Source of the DNA: Niabella agricola
GTDB taxonomy: Bacteria > Bacteroidota > Bacteroidia > Chitinophagales > Chitinophagaceae
NCBI RefSeq assembly: GCF_021538615.1
Contig: NZ_JAJHIZ010000002.1
Coordinates: 992,001-1,056,000 of the forward strand
Direction: 5' to 3'
Length of the DNA stretch: 64,000 nt
Shown: positions 28,710-38,142 of the stretch, piece after piece
Layout of the letters: each line of letters begins with the position of its first letter
How positions within the stretch are numbered: the stretch's first letter is position 1
Made by a program: the position numbers and the translations under genes
Notes under the pieces: generated by a model
Told to the model about the DNA's origin: nothing
What the model saw: only the letters and a program-made list of their open reading frames with translations
Databases searched by the model: none

Positions 28710-29879
28710 TTAAAACCGGATGGTTTCGCTGCCGGTATGAATTTCAAGGGTCTGTTTTTCGCTGGCTTCTACCCTGCCGATTACCTGTGCCTCCACACCC
28801 AATGCAGTTGCCACACCTATAATGGCATCCGCATCTTTTTCGTTGGTGTAAATCTCCAGCCGCGTACCCATATTAAATACCTGGTACATTTCACGGGCAT
28901 CGGCACCACTGGCTTTTTGAATGATGTCAAATATTACCGGCGGGGTAAACAGGTTGTCTTTTACGATGGTTACCTGCTCCGGTACATATTTCATACACTT
29001 GGTTTGTCCGCCCCCGCTGCAATGGATGAGCCCGTTGATAGCCTCAAAATGCTCTTCCAGCAATACCTTCATTACCGGGGCAAAAGTGCGGGTGGGGCTC
29101 AGCAATAATTTCCCGATGGTGGTCGGGCTACCGTCTACCTCGATCGTATCCGTCATGCCATGGGGGCCGATGTATACCACCTCATCCGGCAGACCGGGCT
29201 CAAAGGTTTCGGGGTATTTTTTAGCGTATTCTTTTTTCAGTACATCGTGGCGGGCGCTGGTGAGGCCGTTGCTGGCTAGTCCGCTATTATATGCACTTTC
29301 GTAATTCGTTTTTCCAAAAGATGCCAGTCCTACAATTACATTCCCCGGCCGGATCTTTTCATTGGTGATGAGCTTTTTCCGGGGCCAGCGGGCCGTCATG
29401 GTACCATTCACCGCAATGGTACGCACCACATCGCCTACATCCGCCGTTTCTCCGCCCATATACGTAATGTCGATGCCAAACTTCCGCATGGTATCAAAAA
29501 ACTCCTGGCTGCCGTTGATCACTTCCGAAAGTACTTCCGCCGGAATCACCGTTTTATTGCGGTCGATGGTGGAGGAAAAGGCCAGCTGATCATAGATACC
29601 CACGCATAAGAGATCGTCCAGGTTCATCACGATGGCATCCTGCGCGATGCCCCGCCATACGCTGGCATCGCCCGTTTCTTTCCAGTACAGGTAGGCCAGG
29701 ATACTCTTGGTACCGGCCCCGTCTGCGTGCATCACATTTGCCCAATCGGCATCGCCTACCAGCACATCCGGGTAAATTTTGCAAAAAGCCTTTTCATAAA
29801 GCCCTTTGTCCAGTTTTTCTGTTGCAGCATGTACTTCTTCCTTTTGTGCAGAAACCCCTCTTTTGGAATACAACGACAT
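28710..29879 (-). CDS. purM: Phosphoribosylformylglycinamidine cyclo-ligase (AIR synthase)
   Basis: 389 residues. It catalyses the fifth step of purine synthesis, closing FGAM to AIR with ATP. The N-terminal part has HADGAGTKSILAYLYW and AQDAIVMNLDDLLCVG, where the phosphate and metal-binding Asp residues lie. MGGETADVGDVVRT and GLIHCSGGGQTKC follow. It is about 45 residues longer than the E. coli enzyme, as is usual for Bacteroidota PurM. The start MSLYSKRGVS is well placed. It is monocistronic, with a terminator behind it, and divergent from ribF. Confidence 0.93.
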   Translation of the reverse strand: MSLYSKRGVSAQKEEVHAATEKLDKGLYEKAFCKIYPDVLVGDADWANVMHADGAGTKSILAYLYWKETGDASVWRGIAQDAIVMNLDDLLCVGIYDQLAFSSTIDRNKTVIPAEVLSEVINGSQEFFDTMRKFGIDITYMGGETADVGDVVRTIAVNGTMTARWPRKKLITNEKIRPGNVIVGLASFGKTNYESAYNSGLASNGLTSARHDVLKKEYAKKYPETFEPGLPDEVVYIGPHGMTDTIEVDGSPTTIGKLLLSPTRTFAPVMKVLLEEHFEAINGLIHCSGGGQTKCMKYVPEQVTIVKDNLFTPPVIFDIIQKASGADAREMYQVFNMGTRLEIYTNEKDADAIIGVATALGVEAQVIGRVEASEKQTLEIHTGSETIRF

Positions 29880-29958
29880 CGATTGATCTTATTTTGTTAA
29901 GGCCGCTAAGATAAGACAGGTTTTGCTATTTGAGGTTTGAAGTTTGAAGTTTCGCCGC

Positions 29959-29966
29959 TAATTTTG
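29959..29966 (+). promoter_or_regulatory. -7 promoter element TAATTTTG upstream of ribF
   Basis: Exact TAnnTTTG match ending 6 nt before the ATG at 29973; transcription would begin at or next to the start codon. Confidence 0.5.
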
Positions 29967-29972
29967 CGCCTG

Positions 29973-30902
29973 ATGCACATTCACAGGAATATTGAGGCGC
30001 TGCCTGCATTTAAAAATGCCGTTATCACCATCGGCACCTTCGACGGGGTGCACGAAGGCCATCGCAAAGTGATCCGTCAGCTTACCACCCAGGCCCGGGC
30101 TGTAAACGGCGAATCGGTCATCATTACCTTTCATCCCCACCCCCGCAAAGTGGTGAACTCCTCCATCCTGGGGCTGCGCCTGATCAATACGCTGGCAGAA
30201 CGGATCGAATTGCTGGAATCCCTGGAAATCGATCACCTGGTGATCATCCCCTTTACGGAGGTGTTTGCTAACCAGCTCCCGGAGGACTATCTCTGCAATT
30301 TCCTGATCGAAAAGTTCCGGCCACATACCATTATCATCGGGTATGACCACCGTTTTGGGCGCGATCGTATGGGCGACTATAAGCTGCTGGAGCAACTTCA
30401 GGAAAAATACCATTACGCACTGCAGGAGATTCCCAAACATATCCTGGATAATATTTCTATCAGCTCTACCAAAATCCGCGAGGCCATCCTGAAGGGCGAT
30501 ACCACGACCACCAATCATTTACTGGGCTATGATTTCTTTTTTGAGGGGGAGGTGGTTCACGGTGACAAGCTGGGGCGCGAGCTGGGCTATCCTACCGCCA
30601 ACCTGAAGATCACGGACGAAGAAAAGATCATCCCGGGCAATGGCATTTATGCGGTTTATGTTACCCTGGCCGGAAATCCCCGCCGCCTTAAAGGCATGAT
30701 GAGCATTGGCCTGCGGCCTACGGTAAATGGAACCAAACGCACTGTGGAGGTGAATATTTTTGACTTTGATGCCTCCATTTACGGACAAACCCTGCGGGTA
30801 TATGTAAAACAGTTCCTGCGGGAAGAAGTGCGTTTCGATTCGCTGGAAGCCCTGGTGAAGCAGATCGACCAGGATAAGGTGGATAGTCTGGCGGTGTTGT
30901 AA
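29973..30902 (+). CDS. ribF: Bifunctional riboflavin kinase / FAD synthetase
   Basis: 309 residues. The N-terminal adenylyltransferase domain (1-180) carries ITIGTFDGVHEGHRKV, with the HxGH-type nucleotide motif, and ISISSTKIREAI. The C-terminal flavokinase domain (185-309) carries GRELGYPTANL and IPGNGIYAVYV. It phosphorylates riboflavin to FMN and adenylates FMN to FAD. The ATG at 29973 (MHIHRNIEAL) is preferred over an upstream in-frame ATG at 29937, because it matches the family start and directly follows a -7 element. Confidence 0.93.
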   Translation: MHIHRNIEALPAFKNAVITIGTFDGVHEGHRKVIRQLTTQARAVNGESVIITFHPHPRKVVNSSILGLRLINTLAERIELLESLEIDHLVIIPFTEVFANQLPEDYLCNFLIEKFRPHTIIIGYDHRFGRDRMGDYKLLEQLQEKYHYALQEIPKHILDNISISSTKIREAILKGDTTTTNHLLGYDFFFEGEVVHGDKLGRELGYPTANLKITDEEKIIPGNGIYAVYVTLAGNPRRLKGMMSIGLRPTVNGTKRTVEVNIFDFDASIYGQTLRVYVKQFLREEVRFDSLEALVKQIDQDKVDSLAVL

Positions 30903-31425
30903 ACCGGGGTCCGATCCTCGCTGAAGAGTTATAATTTCCTTATCGCAGCCGGTATGTAAACAATCAACAAGTGAACCAGGATTTCCTTTTGAGGTTGCGC
31001 CTCTTCTACCGGTCAATTCTATTAAGAACGATCATTTTCGCATAAATACTCCATCACCCGGCAATTGCTCTTATATGGGATCGATAAAAAAGAGTCGAGG
31101 CGCGGGACGGCGATATTCCTTAGATTGAAGCATCAAACGAAATTTGCAGTTGCAGCACAGTGATCATTCCATATCCTACAGCTGCATAAATCCCATGCCG
31201 ATACCGGTGTACAGCACCGCATTCCTCCTCCGTTCATTTACCGATCAGATCAACGCTGCCCTCTAGCTCCGAGGACAAAAAACGGACAGGCGCGCGGTTG
31301 AGCAGGAATAAAAAATGGTGCCAATCCTGAAAGTTTTAGCACAGGGCCAAACATTTGCCCGCCTTAGAGGGAAAGATGATCAGTCGGCGCCCTACATCCA
31401 CCTGCAAAAAATAGACAGACGACTG
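30903..31425. other. Non-coding stretch, nothing recognised
   Basis: About 520 bases between ribF and the AraC gene. No open frame with a recognisable domain and no repeat from the A or B families was found. Confidence 0.5.
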
Positions 31426-31455
31426 ATAGGGTATCCACCGGCAGCGATACCCTAT
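31426..31455. promoter_or_regulatory. Perfect inverted repeat upstream of AraC gene, candidate operator
   Basis: ATAGGGTATC (31426-31435) and GATACCCTAT (31446-31455) are perfect inverse copies around a 10-nt spacer. They end 43 bases before the AraC start codon. Autoregulation is possible; a hairpin in the leader is the alternative. Confidence 0.5.
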
Positions 31456-31498
31456 TTAACATTTTTGGCGTAATATTGATCACCGAAGAAATCCTGAT

Positions 31499-32409
31499 AT
31501 GTATTTTACCCGTTTGCCTGACCATGCTGCGCCCGGTTTTGATGAAGCCCTGCATTTCAGCCAGTTCAAAAAACACAATATCATTTTTAACGCCGTCAGC
31601 GGTAATAGTTTTTGTGATGATCATGTGGGCTGCCTCTCTCTTAAAACCGTACTCAGCGGCGAAGAATGCTATGGCATTGAGGGCCGGCAATTAACGGTTA
31701 AACCGGGGCAGGTCCTGATCTTAAACAACGACCAGCCCTATTCCTGCCGGATCAGCAGCCTTGAAAAGGTACACTGTGTTTCTGTTTTTTTTAAAAAAGA
31801 ATTTGCCGCAGCCGTTATGTTCGACGCGCTGAATCCGGAAGAACGGTTACTGGAACACCCTTTTCCGGGCAAGGATGTCATTCCCGAATTTTTTCAGGCC
31901 TTAAACGCGATGACACCGGAACTGCAGGACCGGCTTTCTGCGCTCCTGGGAACGCTTGAGCGTGTGGGCTATGATGCAGCGATGACCGACGAGCATCTTA
32001 TTTATTTACTACACTACCTGCTACGGTTACACCAACGGGAAACCCGCGAGCTGCAGCTGGTCAGCGCCCTCAAAAGCAGTACCAAAAAAGAAATTTACAG
32101 GCGCTTATGCATTGCCCGTGATCTCCTGCATGCTTCCTTTACCGAAGCGCTGGACCTGGACAGCATCGGCCGCCAGGCGTGCCTTTCTGTTCCTCAACTC
32201 GTGCGACAATTCCGGTCCGCTTTTCACTGCACCCTTATCAATACCTGATTCGGCTCCGCCTTGAGCATGCAGCGCAGCTGTTGCAGCAAACAACAGTGCC
32301 GGTACAGGAAATTACCTGGATCTGCGGCTTTGAAAATACCAGCGCGTTCAGCCGCGCATTCAGGAGCGTCTATGGCATCCAGCCATCAGTTTATCGCAGG
32401 CCGAAATAA
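31499..32409 (+). pseudogene. AraC-family regulator, one frameshift in the HTH domain
   Basis: The first frame encodes an AraC sensing domain (LTVKPGQVLILNNDQPYSCR) and the first helix-turn-helix (DLDSIGRQACLSVPQLVRQF), then ends at INT. Near 32230 the frame changes and continues LHPYQYLIRLRLEHAAQLLQ, ITWICGFENTSAFSRAF and YGIQPSVYRRPK, the normal second half. Joined length is ~303 residues. It is followed by an esterase gene that is also frameshifted. The break is a mutation or a base-call error. Confidence 0.8.
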
Positions 32410-32501
32410 ATTGAGCATTTCTGCACAGTTGCGGCGCTTACGGCCGCTTACTTTCGCATCCGGCAAAGATTTTTATCGGCTTCGCATAGTTACTAAAAAA
32501 C

Positions 32502-33394
32502 ATGAAACGAATCTTATTCTTTCTGCTCTTCCTTTCATCATTGCACCCGGCGGCTCAGGAAACCGCCATTCCCCTGTATGAAAACAAGGTGCCCAATTCA
32601 AGAACGGCACCGGCGGATTATATAGAACAAACTGATAGTTCCGGACGCGTTACTTGTGTAACCCAACCGCCCTCATCCCCTTTTTTCCAAAAAAAGGAAC
32701 CGCCAATGGTACTGCAGTGCTCATTTTCCCCGGGGGCGGATACTTTCTTTTGTCATTACCTGCCTGCGAAGAAATAGCCCGGGGGCTTAATAGGGCGGGC
32801 ATCACTGCCTTTATCGTAAAATACCGCCTGCCTCATGACGCTATTATGGTGGATAAATCGACCGGCCCCTTACAGGATGCTCAGGCGGCCCTTCAGCTGG
32901 TGCGCAAACGAGCAGTAGAATGGGAACTGAACCCGGGAAAGATCGGTTTAATGGGGCTTTCAGCTGGCGGGCACCTGGCGTCTATGGCGGCTACGCAACT
33001 AAACCGGGTCCTGATCAGCAACAACGCTCAAATCAATCTCCGGCCCGATTTTTTGGCCCTGCTCTACCCGGTTATCGTGTATGACCCGGCGATTCCCCGA
33101 ACCCGCGAAAACCTCATCGGCAAACATCCATCCCCGGAACTGCTAAAGCTGTACAGTACCGACCAGCATGTTTCTGCGAAAACGCCTCCCACGTTTTTGG
33201 TGCATGCGGCGGATGATGACGTAATTCCAGTAAAGAATACGCTGGCATTTTTCAATGCCTTATTGCGGCAGGGCGTAAAGACCGAAATGCATATCCTGCA
33301 ATCCGGCGGTCATGGCTTTGCATTAACCGATCTTAACAGCGGGGATCAATGGTTTCGCCAGTTCAAAAGCTGGCTAACCGAAAACGGTTTTTAA
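32502..33394 (+). pseudogene. Secreted alpha/beta-hydrolase (BD-FAE/acetyl-xylan-esterase-like), one frameshift
   Basis: It begins with a signal peptide (MKRILFFLLFLSSLHPAAQ). The frame changes near 32670, between CVTQP and TALIPFFPKKG. The second frame carries the oxyanion segment LIFPGGGY, the nucleophile GLSAGGH, Asp in HAADDDVIPV and His in SGGHGFAL, a complete catalytic set. Joined it is about 297 residues, normal for carbohydrate esterases that remove acetyl or feruloyl groups. The upstream AraC gene could be its regulator. Confidence 0.8.
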
Positions 33395-33513
33395 TGCCGG
33401 GGCTTTGCTTGGCGCGCGTGTTGCATAGTACTACGGTCGCAAAAGGCTTTGCAAAAATATGTCCTGAATATATTACCCATGTAGCATTGATGCCGGGCGG
33501 ATCTGAAGGTCTT

Positions 33514-35464
33514 TTATCCTTCCAGCTCCATCAATTTCGTAAAAATGGCTTCATAATCTTTTTCCAGCCGCTGGTTCTCCTTGGTGGCAGCGGCATAATC
33601 CTGCTCGGCCTTTAAGAAGCGGTTGCGATCAGAATAGATCTGCGGATCGCCCAGGTCTTTTTCCAGCTGCGCCATCAGCGCTTTATTTTTACTCAGCGCC
33701 TCCTCCGTTTGCTGAAATAATTTTTGCTGGCGCTGGATCTCCTTTTTCAGTCCTTATTGATGGGGGCATTGCTTACCGGCGCGGTGTTGGAGGCGGTGCT
33801 GGTGTGGTTGCTGCTACAGCAGCGGGTTTCGATTTCTGTGCATTGGCTTCCCGCTTTTTCAGCGTCAGCTGTTTCCGCATCCGCTCGTTCCAGGCTACCA
33901 TTCATCATAAGGGCCCTTAAATTCTTTGATCTTCCGTCTACGATTTCCCAGATCTTGTGGCGCTTTTGAAATAAAGTGCCGGTCGTGGCTTACCAGGAAT
34001 CATCGTGCCTTCGTATCGGTTAAGAGCATTGATGAGCAGGTCCACACTGTGCATATCCAGGTGGTTTGTAGGCTCATCCAGCATCAGGAAATTGGCCTTG
34101 CTTACGATAGTCTTCGCCAGGGCCACGCGGGCTTTTCGCCCCCGCTGAGGATCCGGATCTTTTATCGGCATCATCGCCGCTGAATAAAAACAACCCAGCA
34201 GCGCCCGCAATTCCAGGTCCGTCATCTGGCTGCCGCAGCCCCGCATTTCATCCAGGATGGTATTTTCCAGGGTGAGGGCTTCCAGCTGGTGCTGGGCATA
34301 AAAGCTTTCTTCCACGTTTATGTCCCCATTTGCGGTTGCCGTTATAGGATTCCGCATCGGCATAATCCGCAGTAGGGTCGATTTTCCTTTACCGTTGGCC
34401 CCGATCAGTGCGATCTTATCGCCCCGCTCGATCTCCGCCTTGGCATCTTTCAGGATCACGTTGTCGCCAAATGCCTTCGACAATGGTCGAGTTCCACCGT
34501 ACCCCCGCCCGGTACTTTATCACCCTAAAGTTAATGCGAAGATCGGGTCGCTCAATCGCCACATCCTCAATGCGTTCCAGCTTGTCGAGTTTTTTTCATA
34601 ATGCTCTGTGCATGGCGGCCTTGCTGGCCTTGGCGCGGAAACGCTCCACCAGGCGCTCGTTCTGGCGGATATAGTCCTGCTGGTTCTCATAAGCTTTTTG
34701 CTGCATCTCGATGCGCACGGCTTTTTTCCTTTTCATAAAATTCGTAATTGCCGTTATAGAAATGCAGTTCGCGCTGGTAGAGCTCCACGATCTTGGTCAC
34801 CATCCCGGTTGAGAAAAATTTATCGTGACTCACAATCACCACGGCACCCTGGTATGCTGCAGGTATTTTTCCAGCCATTCAATGGAAGGCAAATCGAGGT
34901 GGTTGGTGGGCTCATCCAGCAGCAGCAGGTCGGGCTTGGCCAGGATCATCTTGGCCAGCAGTACCCGCATCCGCCATCCCCCGCTGAATTCTTTATACGG
35001 ACGGTTCAGGTCGGCATTGGAAAACCCCAGCCCCTGCAGCACTTCCTCGGTTTTATGCTGAATGTTATAGCCGCCCAGCAACTCCATTTCGTGGAGCTTG
35101 TCGGTGTATTCGAGCAGGGTCTTTTCGTCGCCGGTCTTTTCCAGCTCGGCACCCAGGGCTTCTATTTCTTTTCCAGCTGCAGCACTTTTTCAAAAGCGCT
35201 CATCGCCACCTGTAAAATGGAATCATTGGTATCAAAACTCAGGAGGTCCTGGTGCAGGTAGCCAATGGTGGTTTCCTTGCTGCGCTCCACGGTTCCTGCT
35301 GAAGGAGTGTATTGGTTCACAAATAATTTCAGCAGGGTGGATTTACCCGTGCCGTTATAACCGATCAGCCCGATGCGTTCATTGGGCTGTATATGCCAGG
35401 TAGCATCTTCTACAATGATCCTTGCACCAAATTCAAACGTAACATTCTGTAAGCCGATTAACAT
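33514..35464 (-). pseudogene. ABC-F family ATPase (Uup/EttA-like), multiple frameshifts
   Basis: The intact gene would encode ~650 residues from MLIGLQNVTFEFGARI at 35464 to QLEKDLG...ELEG at 33514. Both ATPase cassettes are visible: Walker A GYNGTGKST and GANGKGKST, signatures FSGGWRMR and a damaged second one, and Walker B LLLDEPTNHLDL and LMLDEPTNHLDM. A C-terminal coiled-coil tail is also visible (LFQQTEEALSKNKAL). Frames change at least near 35165, 34850, 34750, 34600-34480, 34180 and 34000, plus 33750. ABC-F proteins act on ribosomes, either resolving stalls or conferring antibiotic resistance. Either a dead gene or a poorly sequenced stretch. Confidence 0.8.
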
Positions 35465-35512
35465 ATCTCCCCTGATTTTTACCCTCTGTTAAAATAATTG
35501 ATTGTTTATCAG

Positions 35513-35520
35513 TATTTTTG
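35513..35520 (+). promoter_or_regulatory. -7 promoter element TATTTTTG upstream of DUF3347 gene
   Basis: Exact TAnnTTTG match, 58 bases before the ATG at 35579. It lies in the divergent gap with the ABC-F gene. Confidence 0.35.
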
Positions 35521-35578
35521 TTTTTCTGAAACCTGCAAATTTAATCAATACACACGAGTAAATCATACTATAAGTGAT

Positions 35579-36205
35579 ATGAAAAAGCTTTTAATGGTCC
35601 TTGCAGTGCTCATCGCTGCTTTCCTGGTTTATAAGATCTTTATAAAAAAAGACAAGCCTCCGAGGGAAAAACCGGTTCCCATTGCCGTAAGCAAACACAG
35701 TGATGTATTCAACCATTCCATGGAAGCCCTGCTGGCGGCTTATTACGTAATGACCGACGGGTTTGTAAACTGGGACAGTGCAGCCGTTGGAAAAGGGGCA
35801 CAATCCCTCCAAACCGCCCTGGCGGATTTTAAAGTAGAGGAATTAAAAAAAGACAGTGCCATTTACCAGACGGCCCAATTCCCCCTGGAAACGGCAAAAA
35901 CAAGCACGGCAGCCATTCTTGGTTCCCCGGACTGGACGGCTAAAAGGCATGCCCTGAATGACCTGTCTGATGCGCTGCGGATGTTGCTGCTGACGGTTAA
36001 ATACGACCAGGCCCCGGCCTACTGGCAGGAATGTCCCATGGCTTTTGGCGAGGGGCAGCCGGGTAACTGGCTCAGCGGTAAGAATGAAGTGGTGAACCCA
36101 TACCTGGGCAACAAGGATCCCAGGCATGGAAACACCATGCTCCATTGCGGTGAAAATAAAATGGTCATCGATTTTACCAAGTCCGATTCTACGCAAACAA
36201 AATAA
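35579..36205 (+). CDS. DUF3347 domain-containing protein, membrane-anchored
   Basis: 208 residues from the ATG at 35579 (MKKLLMVLAVLIAAFLVYKIF), an N-terminal membrane anchor or signal. The DUF3347 domain spans ~40-200. Its C-terminus has the likely metal-binding pattern ECPMAFG, NPYLGNKDPRHGNTMLHCGE, with Cys, Met and His suited to copper. DUF3347 is found attached to CusB-type copper efflux subunits and in standalone periplasmic proteins. Copper handling is an inference from the family and motif. It precedes tRNA-Lys by 47 bp. Confidence 0.8.
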   Translation: MKKLLMVLAVLIAAFLVYKIFIKKDKPPREKPVPIAVSKHSDVFNHSMEALLAAYYVMTDGFVNWDSAAVGKGAQSLQTALADFKVEELKKDSAIYQTAQFPLETAKTSTAAILGSPDWTAKRHALNDLSDALRMLLLTVKYDQAPAYWQECPMAFGEGQPGNWLSGKNEVVNPYLGNKDPRHGNTMLHCGENKMVIDFTKSDSTQTK

Positions 36206-36211
36206 ATCGCT

Positions 36212-36219
36212 TATATTTG
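36212..36219 (+). promoter_or_regulatory. -7 promoter element TATATTTG for tRNA-Lys
   Basis: Exact TAnnTTTG match 33 bases before the mature tRNA 5' end, a normal distance for a pre-tRNA leader. Confidence 0.6.
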
Positions 36220-36252
36220 CACCCCCGAATAAAAACGGGCGCTCAAATAAAT

Positions 36253-36325
36253 GACTCCTTAGCTCAGTTGGTAGAGCTACTGACTCTTAATCAGTAGGCC
36301 CAGGGTTCGAGTCCCTGAGGGGTCA
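36253..36325 (+). tRNA. tRNA-Lys (anticodon CUU)
   Basis: 73 nt cloverleaf. The acceptor pairs GACTCCT with AGGGGTC, discriminator A. The D arm GCTC AGTTGGTA GAGC is standard. The anticodon stem ACTGA/TCAGT encloses loop CTCTTAA, so the anticodon is CTT, decoding AAG. The T arm is CAGGG TTCGAGT CCCTG. CCA is not encoded. Confidence 0.95.
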
Positions 36326-36336
36326 CGTTTCTTTTC

Positions 36337-36367
36337 AAGGGATTATGTATCACATAGTCCCTTTTTT
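36337..36367 (+). terminator. Intrinsic terminator after tRNA-Lys
   Basis: AAGGGATTATG and CATAGTCCCTT form an 11-bp stem with one G-U pair and a short loop, followed by TTTTTT. Confidence 0.8.
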
Positions 36368-36975
36368 ATGCCCTTTTAGTGTGCCAATACTTCAAATCTC
36401 AAAATTTGCACAATAATATTTGCAGTTGACTGAATAATATTCAGTTGCATGGCTCTAAATTTTTCACAAACACAATTTCGGTAAATATCGAGCATACACT
36501 TAAAGGAAAATTTAAAGATGTAGTTAATCTGGTGCTACTGGAAGTTTTAATAATACGATGATTAGCACAACATTAGTGTTTGCTTTTGAGTTAATAAATT
36601 TTACAGAAACAAAACTATGAACCCCTCTTTCGATCACTGATGGTTGTCAGGCCAGCTTCTCCAAAAAGCTAATAGTTATCTAAACTCGATAGTTCGTACC
36701 GGGGTCAATCCTAAACTTAGCCCCAAAGCGGAAAAAATTTCGCTCCTCTTTCGGCAATTCACCCTCAAAGAAAAATACTTTTTATTTATAATTTCAAACA
36801 AATGTTCGTAATATTACAGCGAGAAATGTATTCGCGGCAGTAACCTGAACTACCACAAAGACAAGAGCGCGTATAAACCAAATGTGAGTGAAAACATAAC
36901 ACAACTGCCTAATGACGGAATATCCGACACAGCGTCTAAACCGGAGGCAGGAACCTAACAACAAAAATCAACACT
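36368..36975. other. AT-rich non-coding stretch with a palindrome
   Basis: About 610 bases, clearly richer in A+T than the flanks. It contains the perfect 17-bp palindrome ACTGAATAATATTCAGT at 36429-36445. No convincing gene is seen; a short frame around 36470-36560 (ISVNIEHTLKGKFKDVVN) may be a remnant. Confidence 0.4.
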
Positions 36976-37856
36976 ATGAGATTATTTACATCGACATTTG
37001 CTATCCTTAAAAAATTGTCAAAAGGAATGCTGGTTATTATGGTTTTAAATTTTGCGGTTGTCACATATCTTTTAATGCTGAATTCCTGCAAAAAAAATCA
37101 GTATGAAAAAAGTTCTTCAGGAATTGCCGCCAACAAATTCCGATCGGCACTAAAGGAAAACAAACAAAAAATTTCAGCCCTATCATTTGGAAAAACCAGT
37201 TCAAATGGAACTACACCCGCCAGGCAGCACCTCCGCCTGAAACACCCACAGAGCCGATATACATAGAATATGGAAGTACATCTCCTAGTGGGTATGAGAT
37301 TTATACTGTTACTTCAATTCAAGACCTTTCAGACTTGGTTTATAACACGGATGCCATAATTCAATATGAGCCTACGAGTACCAACTATGAGAATCAGATA
37401 AACATTCCTGTTACGACTCTGTTGGCAGCCCTTGCCCCCCTTATTCTTGAGGCCAGGCAATATCTTTATGCAAAAGGCTTTACTGAACAAGACATTCAGG
37501 ACATGTTAATTGAGGCTAATGGAAGGGAAGAAGATTTAGTTCCTTTTGTAATGACATTGACGGACATTGAACAAAAACAACAAGAATCCAGTAATGTTGT
37601 AAAGAGCTATTTGAACTTTTTTACAAATACAGCGTCAGCTAAAGAACTTCAAGGATCTGATTACGTAAAATGCGCAATGACAGCAATTGGTGCAGATTTT
37701 CTTTGGGCTTTAGGCCAATCAACAGCTTTTGCATGGACGGTAGCGACGATGAAAACAGCCTTTAAGAAAGTTGCATCCAAGTTTTTAGGGCCGATAGGTG
37801 TTGCAATAGCTGTTGTAAGCTTTGGAGTATGTATAGCAAATGAAATTTATAATTAA
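36976..37856 (+). pseudogene. Lipoprotein of unknown family with hydrophobic C-terminus, one frameshift
   Basis: The first frame encodes a hydrophobic leader ending at a lipobox-like LMLNSCKK near residue 38, then a charged linker. Near 37188 (TCATTTGGAAAAACC) one T appears missing. The other frame continues FKWNYTRQAAPPPETPTEP, a helical middle (ILEARQYLYAKGFTEQDIQ) and a C-terminal segment GADFLWALGQSTAFAW...FLGPIGVAIAVVSFGVC. Joined length is ~293 residues. I do not recognise the family. The glycine/alanine-rich hydrophobic tail resembles pore-forming or bacteriocin-like proteins only in composition. It is AT-rich relative to neighbours and lies just past a tRNA gene. Confidence 0.55.
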
Positions 37857-37866
37857 AACCGGACCG

Positions 37867-38046
37867 ATGAATTTGATGTACCTAATATTGTATCCTTTAT
37901 CTGCTTTTTCAATTTATAAGAAAGTAAATGACATCAGACAAGCTTTAAAGGAAAAAAATAATTCCAAAGCAACGGCAAATTTTTTTCTATTAATAATCAT
38001 GCTTTGTGTCCTTGGCGGAATAATCTGGCTTATCGAATCCAAATAG
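37867..38046 (+). CDS. Small two-TM membrane protein, unknown function
   Basis: 59 residues from the ATG at 37867 (MNLMYLILYPLSAFSIYKK), 10 bases after the upstream stop. An earlier in-frame ATG at 37840 overlaps the lipoprotein gene. It has two hydrophobic segments (MYLILYPLSAFSIY and FFLLIIMLCVLGGIIWLI) around a basic, Lys/Asn-rich loop. No family is recognised. Its tight coupling to the lipoprotein gene suggests a functional pair, for which an immunity-like role is one unproven option. A bidirectional terminator follows. Confidence 0.55.
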   Translation: MNLMYLILYPLSAFSIYKKVNDIRQALKEKNNSKATANFFLLIIMLCVLGGIIWLIESK

Positions 38047-38071
38047 ACGTTAGCAACTATTAGAAATTAAA

Positions 38072-38096
38072 AGATCGCTCTTAGGGGCGATCTTTT
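38072..38096 (+). terminator. Bidirectional intrinsic terminator between convergent genes
   Basis: AGATCGC (38072-38078) and GCGATCT (38087-38093) form a 7-bp stem followed by TTTTT. An AATTAAA run on the other side gives U residues for the minus strand. It separates the small membrane protein from the convergent SDR gene. Confidence 0.75.
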
Positions 38097-38142
38097 TGAT
38101 GTTATGCATATCAAATGATTCAAAAAAAACTTTGCGGATCTC

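Noticed and set aside
24899..28710. Prophage or integrative element
   Set aside because: Only one IS110 transposase is present; there is no integrase, phage structural gene, relaxase or tRNA-flanked direct repeat.
36976..38046. Confident bacteriocin-immunity call
   Set aside because: Based only on composition and gene order; no known bacteriocin leader, exporter or family match, and the first gene is frameshifted.
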